Shown here: piece by piece, positions 1 through 5,077 of the stretch
Layout of the letters: each line of letters starts with the position of its first letter
How positions within the stretch are numbered: position 1 is the stretch's first letter
Origin: Acidobacteriaceae bacterium
GTDB lineage: Bacteria > Acidobacteriota > Terriglobia > Terriglobales > Acidobacteriaceae
Assembly (NCBI GenBank): GCA_027306745.1
Contig: DAHUZD010000073.1
Location: forward strand, 1-5,077
Direction: 5' to 3'
Length of the DNA stretch: 5,077 bases
Translations under genes and position numbers: made by a program
Notes under the pieces: model-generated
The model's input: the letters and a program-made list of their open reading frames with translations, nothing else
The model's database searches: none
What the model was told of the DNA's origin: nothing

Positions 1-372
1 GTCAACGGTCCGGTGCAGGTCTCTCTTCAAGCTGGCAACGCTACCGTGCAAAACGTCAACGGCCCGGTCACGCTGCATGGCCAGGCGGGGGAGTTCACCC
101 TCACCGACATTCACGGCTCAGCCACACTGGACGGCGAGTTCTTCGGCAATCTGCACTTGCAGCGCGTCGCTGGCGCGGTACATTATCATTCCAGCCGCAC
201 CAGCATGGCCTTGGCCAATGTTGCGGGTACACTCACGCTGGACCCCGCTGACTTGAAAGCGGACGGCGTCACCGGCCCGGTCGAGATCACCACACGCGCC
301 AAAGACATCACCCTGAGCGGACTAAGCGGGCCGCTCAACCTGCACAACTCCGACGGCTTCATCAACGTGCAG
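1..372 (+). repeat. Coding tandem repeat: about 18-residue beta-solenoid turns
   Basis: Seven successive units begin at 1, 55, 109, 166, 220, 268 and 322, giving unit lengths of 18, 18, 19, 18, 16 and 18 codons before the last, less regular one. The first two are close at DNA level too: gtcaacggtccggt at 1 and gtcaacggcccggt at 55. The others are conserved only as protein pattern. The repeat belongs to the fold of the encoded protein and is not a mobile or regulatory repeat. Confidence 0.65.
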
Positions 373-615
373 ACGGCCCCAACACTGGCTGCGATGGAGA
401 TTGGTAACTCCGAGGGCGGCATCACCATCACGCTTCCCGCTGACGCGCATTTTTCTGTGGATGCATCCGCCCACGGCGGCAAGGTGCAGAGCGACTTCCC
501 GCTCAGCCTGCAAAGTTCTGGCTCTGGTGAGACCGCACAGGGCGCAGTCAACGGCGGCGGCCCCACGCTGCACCTGACCGCGGACAAAGACAACATCACG
601 CTGAAAAAAGAATAA
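1..615 (+). CDS. DUF4097-like beta-strand repeat (putative adhesin-type) protein, C-terminal part
   Basis: The reading frame is already open at base 1 and ends at a TAA at 613-615, so this is the last 204 codons of a longer gene. A GTG at 13 lies inside a repeat unit and is not a believable start. The protein is built of turns of about 18 residues, each opening with a V/I/L-x-G-x-hydrophobic step (VNGPV twice, IHGSA, VAGAV, VAGTL, VTGPV, LSGPL) followed by alternating hydrophobic/polar strands. It ends with a Gly-rich turn and a final strand (TLHLTADKDNITLKK). This pattern is typical of DUF4097/DUF4098 family proteins, which fold as single-stranded beta-solenoids and are usually exported or envelope-associated. 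Their biochemical role is not established. Any signal peptide or membrane anchor would lie upstream of the window. The gene converges on cmk and is not part of that operon. The family call is fairly secure; 'adhesin' is only the family's traditional label. Confidence 0.75.
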   Translation, partial: VNGPVQVSLQAGNATVQNVNGPVTLHGQAGEFTLTDIHGSATLDGEFFGNLHLQRVAGAVHYHSSRTSMALANVAGTLTLDPADLKADGVTGPVEITTRAKDITLSGLSGPLNLHNSDGFINVQTAPTLAAMEIGNSEGGITITLPADAHFSVDASAHGGKVQSDFPLSLQSSGSGETAQGAVNGGGPTLHLTADKDNITLKKE

Positions 616-699
616 GAAAAACAAGCAGAAATTAAAATACTACGGTAGCCGACAGCACATTCAACGGCAGCTCGCGACGCCTTTGAACCTGACGCCTGC
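616..699. other. Short convergent intergenic gap, no clear terminator
   Basis: This 84-base stretch separates the TAA of the DUF4097-like gene from the TAA of cmk on the opposite strand. The part next to the first gene is A-rich; the part next to cmk is GC-richer. I see only tiny inverted segments (for example ctac/gtag around 644-652) with loops too short for a stable stem, and a gacgcc direct repeat at 676 and 691. Neither strand shows a GC-rich hairpin followed by a T run, so termination here may be Rho-dependent or lie inside the genes. Confidence 0.4.
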
Positions 700-1431
700 T
701 TACTGTGCGGAGTCGGCCTTCTCCAGACGCTGGCGCACAATCTCTTCACTGCGGGCCATCACTTCATCAAAGCTCATGTGCGTGGAGTCGATGAGAATTG
801 CATCCTCTGCCGCCTCCAGCGGAGACGTGGCACGCGTGCGGTCGCGGGCATCGCGTTCCCGCAAGGCTGCGATCACGCTCTCCTCGGTTACGGCGGCCTG
901 CGCCGGGCCGGATTGCAAAAATCTCCGCTGCCCACGCACTTCCGGCGCAGCGTCCAAAAAAATCTTTACTTCGGCGTTGGGAAAAACCTTGGTGCCAATG
1001 TCGCGGCCTTCCATCACCACGCCGCCCCTGGCTCCCAGCGCGCGCTGCTGCGCCACCAGCCAGGCACGCACCTGCGGATGCACGCTAACCTGTGAAGCAG
1101 CCTCGGCCACATCGCGGTCGCGTACGCGCCGCGTCACATCGTGGCCATCCAGCAGCACGCGATTGCCTTCCGACTGCGGCTGCAACTCGATGCGGGTGGT
1201 GGCGAACAAGGCCGCCAGCGCGGCCTCATCGGTAAAGCTGACGTCGCACTCGATGGCCTTCAGCGCCAGCGCGCGGTACATTGCGCCACTCTCCAGATTC
1301 AGCAGCCCGAAGCGCCGCGCCAAATGCGCTGCCAGCGTGCTTTTGCCCGCGCCCGCCGGGCCGTCAATGGCCACCACGGGCAACCGCTGGCCGGCGTCTT
1401 CCCTCTGCGGATTGATTGGCTCATTCTCCAT
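700..1431 (-). CDS. cmk: Cytidylate kinase (CMP/dCMP kinase)
   Basis: This soluble cytoplasmic enzyme transfers phosphate from ATP to CMP or dCMP, giving CDP/dCDP for RNA, DNA and phospholipid-precursor synthesis. Counting from the GTG at 1434, the P-loop GPAGAGKS is at residues 25-32. SGAMYRA (49-55) matches the nucleotide-binding S/T-G-A-x-Y-R step. EGRDIGTKVFPNA (142-154) corresponds to the GRD-G-T-VFP-A motif. The LID/C-terminal signature RDARDRTRATSPL followed by AAEDAILIDST lies within 194-218, with the expected Arg and Asp residues present. Length (243-244 residues) is slightly above the usual 220-230, mostly through a polar N-terminal extension. The start is GTG at 1434 or the adjacent ATG at 1431; I prefer the ATG. 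Both overlap the end of the AlkZ-related gene, whose TGA is at 1421-1423, and no strong ribosome site is visible, so translation is probably coupled to that gene. The function is well supported. Confidence 0.96.
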   Translation of the reverse strand: MENEPINPQREDAGQRLPVVAIDGPAGAGKSTLAAHLARRFGLLNLESGAMYRALALKAIECDVSFTDEAALAALFATTRIELQPQSEGNRVLLDGHDVTRRVRDRDVAEAASQVSVHPQVRAWLVAQQRALGARGGVVMEGRDIGTKVFPNAEVKIFLDAAPEVRGQRRFLQSGPAQAAVTEESVIAALRERDARDRTRATSPLEAAEDAILIDSTHMSFDEVMARSEEIVRQRLEKADSAQ

Positions 1432-3622
1432 CACTGGGTTTCTTCCTCTTCACAAACGGTGGCCGGGGCCGTTGCTGCCGGGCTGGACCATCCGTGCGTC
1501 GCGGGCCTGCGCTGCGCCCGCCTGCGGCTGGCCTGCCAGAAGCGGGCCTGCCAAAACCAGGTTTGCGAAAGCTGGGCTTGCCGGGGCCAGACCGTTTGAA
1601 TCCACCCTGGCCCCCTGTCGGCTTGTCGAAACTTGGCTTGCCATCGCGGGGCGCACTGCTTCTGGGTTTGCCAAAGCCCGGCTTGCCAGAACTCGGCCTA
1701 CTGAAGCGCTTGGCACCGCTACCGTCCGGCCTGCCTTCTGGCCTGCGTGTGGGAGGTCTGCGATCCTGCCTGCCTTCTGCCCCACGCTCCGGACCACGGC
1801 TGAAGCCGCCTTCCGGCCTGGGTCTTGAACTCCTCACCGGGCCGCGAGATGGACCACGGGCCGGACCGCGAGATGGACCGCGATCGGATCTGCGTTCAGG
1901 GCCGCGTTCAGAGCCACGTTCAGGTCGGCGGGCCTCACCACGTCCCGCGCCACGAGCTTCGCCATCACGGCGTGGCCCCGACGGACGATCCCCATACGCA
2001 CGCTTCTCGCGCCGCTCTGGACGATCCTGTGCTCCGGCTGCGCGCTTCCACGGCGGAGCGCCGCCACGTTGCCGCGCATCGCTCCGGCCCGGCGCACGAG
2101 ACTCACGGCGCACGAAACCTTCACCCTCGGCACGGCGCGGCGGCCTGGCTCCAGGCCCTGCATTGGACCGCGTGTTCGGCCTTGTATCGGGTCGCGCATC
2201 GGGTCTGTAGTCAGACCGGTTGCGATCCGGACGTTCCCCTCGATCGCTGCCAAACTTCTTTCCACCCGGCGCAACTGGGCGATCGCCAAATTTCTTATCG
2301 CCAAATTTTTTGCCTTCAAACTTTTTATCGCCGAATCTCTTTTCTCCAAACTTCTTATCCCCGAATTTTTTCGGGCCAAATCCAGCGCCAGGGCGTGAGC
2401 CGCTTCCATAAGCGGGCCGTTGGGGCCGCGGAGCAAACTCCCTGCGCGGTGGCCGCGCGGCTGGCCGTTGCGTGCTCTCCTCTGTCCCCATCCCGGCAGG
2501 GTCGCGCCGTGGAGCATCCGGCCTCGGCGTAAATGTTCTGCGCGGCGGACGCGTGCCACCCTCCTCGCGTCGTGCTGCATACGGCGGCTTCGGCCCGCGG
2601 CGAACCAATCCCTCTCCACGCGGCGCTGACGCGCCTTCGGCCTGCATGGCCCGCACAGGACGATCCTGTCCAAAGCGCGGGCGATCCTGCTGCGCATACG
2701 GCGGACGCATGCGTGGTGCTGGCGCACTCATCGTTGGCGCGGGAGCCACCGGCTCCGGCTCCACCAGCAACTCTTCCGGCAGACCATCCTTCAAGTGCAA
2801 CAGCATCGCACCTTCGCTGGGAAGGCGGCCCAACTGGCGCATGGCCATCAGGCTGTGCAACATCTCGCGCACCTTGGAATGGCTGGCCAGCGGCGCGAAG
2901 TGCGCAACAATTTCTTCATCGGAGACGGCCAGCACGGTATTCAAATAAAAGCCAAGCAATCCAGAGAGCGCCTCCGGCTGACCCATCGTGGATCCGATCG
3001 AGACCTGCTTGCCATGCCGGCGCGCCAAAATCTCCCAGGCTGCGGGCACGGGCGTTCCCGCATCATCCACCTGCAATAGCGGAATGACGCGCAACTGCCC
3101 CCACAACTCACATAGCGCGCGCAACAGCGCCGCGGCCGTTAAATCTCCAGTCAGCCCTGCCTGCAAAGCCTGCACCGTCTGCGGGCCGTCTTTTTCAATC
3201 GATTGCCAAACATGCAGCGCGAGATTGGAGACTTTGCGCTGCCCAGTCAGCGAAGGCGGCATTCTCCAGTTGCGGTCGCCGCGCAGCGCGTACAGCATGG
3301 GCAAAGCCTCCAGCGCCGACACATAATCCGGCTGCTCACTGACGGCACCATTCAGCAGCAGCGGCACGGCCGACTTGGCCTGCACCAGACGCGCCAGCAT
3401 GGCGTGCATCGTGCCCCGCTCCTCCAGCGTTACGGCCAGCATGGGCTTGCCGTGCACAGCCTCTAGCAGCGTGGGCGCGGGATGGCTGATGGGCATTTGC
3501 GGCGCAAGCGAGCACAGGCCGGTTTCGCGCAACCAGCCCAATGCGTCTTCCATTGTGAGCCGTGCGTTGTTGTTCTGGCTCCAGCGCTGGAGCCGTGCGG
3601 ATTGCAGTTGCTGCTTATTCAA
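1421..3622 (-). CDS. AlkZ-related winged-helix protein with long basic, repeat-rich disordered tail
   Basis: This 733-residue protein has two very different halves. Residues 1-280 look folded. After a helical N-terminal part (including an RETGLCSLAP segment), residues 130-200 (SIEKDGP...LLRALCELWGQLRVIPLL...AWEILARRH) and 218-278 (EALSGLLGFYL...DEEIVAHF...SKVREMLHSLMA...LLHL) each read as a winged-helix-like unit. They resemble the HTH_42 domains of the AlkZ/YcaQ DNA-glycosylase family. I do not find the family's N-terminal Q-hydrophobic-Q/D catalytic motif in a convincing context, so glycosylase activity is doubtful and DNA binding is the safer inference. From about residue 290 to the end the chain is low-complexity, Arg/Gly/Pro/Lys-rich (about 116 Arg+Lys in the last 433 residues by my count), with KKFGD, RGP and GKPxF repeats. 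Such tails usually bind nucleic acids. The start is TTG at 3622, supported by AAAAGG seven bases upstream; the first in-frame ATG would be codon 24. The gene sits 24 bases after mutL and overlaps cmk. Family assignment is from pattern memory and is moderate; the ORF is solid. Confidence 0.65.
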   Translation of the reverse strand: MNKQQLQSARLQRWSQNNNARLTMEDALGWLRETGLCSLAPQMPISHPAPTLLEAVHGKPMLAVTLEERGTMHAMLARLVQAKSAVPLLLNGAVSEQPDYVSALEALPMLYALRGDRNWRMPPSLTGQRKVSNLALHVWQSIEKDGPQTVQALQAGLTGDLTAAALLRALCELWGQLRVIPLLQVDDAGTPVPAAWEILARRHGKQVSIGSTMGQPEALSGLLGFYLNTVLAVSDEEIVAHFAPLASHSKVREMLHSLMAMRQLGRLPSEGAMLLHLKDGLPEELLVEPEPVAPAPTMSAPAPRMRPPYAQQDRPRFGQDRPVRAMQAEGASAPRGEGLVRRGPKPPYAARREEGGTRPPRRTFTPRPDAPRRDPAGMGTEESTQRPAARPPRREFAPRPQRPAYGSGSRPGAGFGPKKFGDKKFGEKRFGDKKFEGKKFGDKKFGDRPVAPGGKKFGSDRGERPDRNRSDYRPDARPDTRPNTRSNAGPGARPPRRAEGEGFVRRESRAPGRSDARQRGGAPPWKRAAGAQDRPERREKRAYGDRPSGPRRDGEARGAGRGEARRPERGSERGPERRSDRGPSRGPARGPSRGPVRSSRPRPEGGFSRGPERGAEGRQDRRPPTRRPEGRPDGSGAKRFSRPSSGKPGFGKPRSSAPRDGKPSFDKPTGGQGGFKRSGPGKPSFRKPGFGRPASGRPAAGGRSAGPRRTDGPARQQRPRPPFVKRKKPSDGE
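1547..1690 (-). repeat. GKPxF-type degenerate repeats in the tail
   Basis: Residues 645-692 of the AlkZ-related protein contain recurring G-K/R-P-x-F steps: GKPGF, GKPRS, GKPSF, GKPSF, RKPGF, GRP. They are spaced irregularly by Ser/Gly/Pro-rich linkers. The units are similar but not identical at DNA level. They look like slipped and diverged copies within an already low-complexity segment. Confidence 0.55.
1823..1918 (-). repeat. RGP/SRGP short tandem repeats in the tail
   Basis: Residues 569-600 of the AlkZ-related protein are a near-continuous series of R-G-P and R-S units (RGSERGPERRSDRGPSRGP, then ARGPSRGPVR). On the + strand this shows as repeated cgggccgcgag / ggaccacg / ggaccgcgag blocks between about 1838 and 1880. 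The period is about four codons and imperfect. Confidence 0.6.
2282..2371 (-). repeat. Six tandem KKFGD-type pentapeptide repeats (15-bp units)
   Basis: Residues 418-447 of the AlkZ-related protein are six in-frame five-residue units: KKFGD, KKFGE, KRFGD, KKFEG, KKFGD, KKFGD. A further GGKKFGSD follows about ten residues later. Lys and Phe codons make this a local AT-rich island in otherwise GC-rich coding sequence, easily seen on the + strand as repeated gccaaattt / ttcttatc blocks. The regular 15-bp period points to slippage-type expansion. Confidence 0.85.
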
Positions 3623-3629
3623 ACGGAAA

Positions 3630-3635
3630 CCTTTT
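3630..3635 (-). promoter_or_regulatory. Ribosome binding site AAAAGG deciding the TTG start
   Basis: On the - strand AAAAGG is followed by seven bases and then the TTG at 3622-3620. This is the only reasonable Shine-Dalgarno-like match near the beginning of the AlkZ-related frame, and it lies in the 24-base gap after the mutL stop. It favours the TTG over downstream ATG codons. Confidence 0.5.
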
Positions 3636-3646
3636 CTATCCTGCCG

Positions 3647-5077
3647 CTAAATGCGCTGAAACGCGCGTTGGATGTCTTTCAAAGAATATCGCAATACGAT
3701 GGGACGGCCATGCGGGCAACTGGTGGGATGCTCCGTTTGGGCCAGTTCCGCCAGCAGCCAGTCGATCTTGGCCGGCTCCAGCGGGGTATTGATCTTGATG
3801 GCCGCATGGCAGGCGATCGACGCCGCGATGCGCGTGCGCACCCTCTCCAAATTCTCCGCCTGCTGCTCGTTGCCGGCCTGTTCCAGCACTTCGTGGATCA
3901 TGCGCTCCAGTTCGCGGCCCTCCAAACCTGTGGGTGCAGCCTTCACGGCCAATGTGCGCGGGCCAAATGGCTCCGCCTCCAGTCCGTTGCGCTCCAACTC
4001 AGCGGCGATGCTGGCAAACAGCGGCATCTGCTCCGGCTTAAGATCCACCAGCATGGGCATCAACAGTCGCTGGCGCTGCACCTGCTCCACCTGGCGCTCG
4101 CGCAAGATTTTTTCAAACAATACACGCTCATGCGCCACGTGCTGGTCAATGATCCACAGGCCCTCCGCATTCACCGCAAGGATGAAGGAGTCCCGCAATT
4201 GCCCCAGCGCACGCAGGCTGGCCAAGGCGTGCAGCGTTGGACCCGCCCCATCGGCCTCCGCGGCTGCATATGTGGCAGCCAAGGCTTCCTGCGCGGCCGC
4301 CACGCCCTGCTCTACGGCTTGAAGCGGCAGCCTCTGGGCCTGTGGCGGCAACGCAGGCCCAGCCAGCACAAATGGCTCCGCATCCTGCCCGGCGTGGATC
4401 GGCTCAGACTCCTGCACGGGTGCAGACCGCGCGGCATTGCCAGCGTCGGCTGGGCCGGGCAGCGGTGAAACCGCCGGCACCAGCGCGGGCGACTCCACCG
4501 GGTTTGTGGTGAGCGCCGTCAAAAAACTGGCCGCGGGCCGCGTCTGCACCAGCGCGTTGCGAATCGAGTCCCGCACAAAGTCATGCAGAAAACTTTGCTG
4601 GCGGAACCGCACCTCCGTCTTGGCTGGGTGCACATTCACGTCCACCTCTTCCGGCGGCATCTCCAAAAACAGCAGCACGACGGGGAAGGAAGTTGGCGGC
4701 AGAATGTTGCGGTAGGCTTCTGTGATCGCGTGCTGCACCAGCCGGTCGCGGATCAGCCTGCGATTGACAAAAATATACATCGAGTTGCGATTCAGCTTTT
4801 GCAGCTCGGGCCGTGACACGAATCCATGCAGCCGCAGCGCGCCGGGTGTTGGCGGTTCCCAATCCGCGTCACGTTTCCACGGCGGCGGCTCCGGCAATCC
4901 GGTACGCGCAAAGTTTGTCTCCGCGGCCACGGGCAACAACTGCTCCAGCACTTCACGCCCGAAGATTTGATAAATCCGCTCGGAGAGCTTCGTCGCAGGC
5001 GGCGCATCCAACAGCGCATTCGTGGTGCTGTGCAGCGCAAAGTGCTTCTCAGGATAGGCCAGCGCGTAGTGCGTCAC
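3647..5077 (-). CDS. mutL: DNA mismatch repair protein MutL, 5'-truncated by window edge
   Basis: MutL couples mismatch recognition by MutS to downstream strand cutting. The 476 codons visible end at TAG (3649-3647). The frame is open at the window edge, and the GTG there is internal to the family alignment. The missing part, about 180 residues, would carry the GHKL ATPase motifs. Visible residues 1-175 are the rest of the N-terminal module, with VNRRLIRDRLVQHAI (104-118) and the hallmark DVNVHPAKTEVRF (146-158), whose Lys153 matches the conserved ATPase-contacting lysine. Residues 180-280 form a Pro/Ala-rich linker. The C-terminal dimerisation/endonuclease domain follows, with DQHVAHERVLFE (311-322), ACHAAIK (422-428), CPHGRP (454-459) and terminal FQRI. 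These correspond to the metal-dependent nicking motifs of MutL from bacteria lacking MutH, with one change: the usual DQHA reads DQHV. It is the first visible gene of a - strand cluster with the AlkZ-related gene and cmk. Confidence 0.96.
   Translation of the reverse strand: MTHYALAYPEKHFALHSTTNALLDAPPATKLSERIYQIFGREVLEQLLPVAAETNFARTGLPEPPPWKRDADWEPPTPGALRLHGFVSRPELQKLNRNSMYIFVNRRLIRDRLVQHAITEAYRNILPPTSFPVVLLFLEMPPEEVDVNVHPAKTEVRFRQQSFLHDFVRDSIRNALVQTRPAASFLTALTTNPVESPALVPAVSPLPGPADAGNAARSAPVQESEPIHAGQDAEPFVLAGPALPPQAQRLPLQAVEQGVAAAQEALAATYAAAEADGAGPTLHALASLRALGQLRDSFILAVNAEGLWIIDQHVAHERVLFEKILRERQVEQVQRQRLLMPMLVDLKPEQMPLFASIAAELERNGLEAEPFGPRTLAVKAAPTGLEGRELERMIHEVLEQAGNEQQAENLERVRTRIAASIACHAAIKINTPLEPAKIDWLLAELAQTEHPTSCPHGRPIVLRYSLKDIQRAFQRI

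Larger units (their letters stand above)
1424..2755 (-). other. Low-complexity basic tail region of the AlkZ-related protein
   Basis: Roughly residues 290-733 of the 733-residue protein. It begins with a Pro/Ala/Val/Glu hinge (EPEPVAPAPTMSAPAP), then is dominated by Arg, Gly, Pro, Lys and Ser with scattered Phe, Tyr and Trp. It ends in FVKRKKPSDGE just before the TGA. No globular-domain pattern is visible. RG/RGG-like and aromatic-plus-basic composition is known from RNA-binding tails of DEAD-box helicases and pseudouridine synthases, so nucleic-acid binding is the natural inference. The strong codon bias also leaves the other frames open over long distances on both strands. Confidence 0.8.

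Noticed and set aside
640..699. Possible bidirectional terminator between the convergent genes
   Set aside because: The inverted segments are only three or four bases long with loops too short to form, and no stem is followed by a T tract in either direction.
186..749. 187-codon - strand frame opposite the DUF4097-like gene and running into the end of cmk
   Set aside because: It overlaps two well-supported genes, and its Ser/Ala/Val-rich translation shows no domain.
683..2210. Long + strand open frames antisense to cmk and to the basic tail (683-1828 and 1416-2210)
   Set aside because: Their translations are Ser/Arg/Pro-rich noise with no family pattern. They lie opposite a clear cmk and the tail, and their openness follows from the GC-rich Arg/Gly/Pro codons on the other strand.
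2282..2371. Possible CRISPR array or intergenic tandem repeat
   Set aside because: The 15-bp units have no spacers, stay in frame, and encode a clean pentapeptide repeat inside a gene.
1834..2727. 297-codon - strand frame overlapping the basic tail in another phase
   Set aside because: It shares bases with the tail-coding frame, has no ribosome site or recognisable domain, and is a by-product of low-complexity coding. The 733-residue frame continues from a folded domain and joins neatly to cmk.
3602..3610. QLQ at residues 5-7 as the AlkZ catalytic motif
   Set aside because: It lies at the extreme N-terminus within a Gln-rich stretch and lacks the flanking context of the known motif, so I regard it as chance.
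3482..4468. 328-codon + strand frame opposite mutL
   Set aside because: It is fully antisense to diagnostic MutL motifs. Its Gln/Leu/His/Arg-rich translation is what one expects from the complement of MutL codons.
5075..5077. GTG at the window edge as the true mutL start
   Set aside because: The sequence aligns in the family with a position well inside MutL, after the ATPase domain motifs. The frame is simply cut by the window.

Overview
This window looks like ordinary chromosomal sequence from a GC-rich Gram-negative-type bacterium, most plausibly an Acidobacteriota (Terriglobia/Acidobacteriaceae-like) genome. That placement is an inference. It rests on a DUF4097-type beta-strand repeat protein, on an AlkZ-related winged-helix protein of the kind I associate with acidobacterial genomes, and on base composition. 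No marker gene in the window fixes the taxonomy.

Layout. The left end (1-615, + strand) is the C-terminal part of a DUF4097-like protein made of about 18-residue beta-solenoid turns; its start lies outside the window. A short gap of 84 bases (616-699) separates it from three genes that converge on it from the - strand. In transcription order these are: mutL (5077 to 3647, 5' end cut off by the window edge); a 733-residue AlkZ-related winged-helix protein with a very long Arg/Gly/Pro/Lys-rich tail (3622 to 1421); and cmk, cytidylate kinase (1431/1434 to 700). The mutL stop and the next start are 24 bases apart. The AlkZ-related gene and cmk overlap by 11-14 bases. The three therefore very probably form one transcript, with translational coupling at the second junction.

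How the genes may fit together. MutL is the mismatch-repair matchmaker, and this copy carries the motifs of the endonuclease-type C-terminal domain, as expected in bacteria without MutH. The following gene has two winged-helix-like regions resembling the AlkZ/YcaQ DNA-glycosylase family, but I cannot see the family's catalytic motif. Cmk supplies CDP/dCDP for nucleic-acid synthesis. The grouping suggests DNA maintenance plus nucleotide supply, but no shared mechanism is shown.

The most distinctive item is the roughly 435-residue disordered, strongly basic tail of the middle protein. It has three different kinds of short internal repeat. Its biased coding also produces many long open frames on both strands that are not genes. 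I found no tRNA, rRNA, CRISPR array, insertion sequence or convincing terminator. I see no evidence of a wholly new multi-gene system here.
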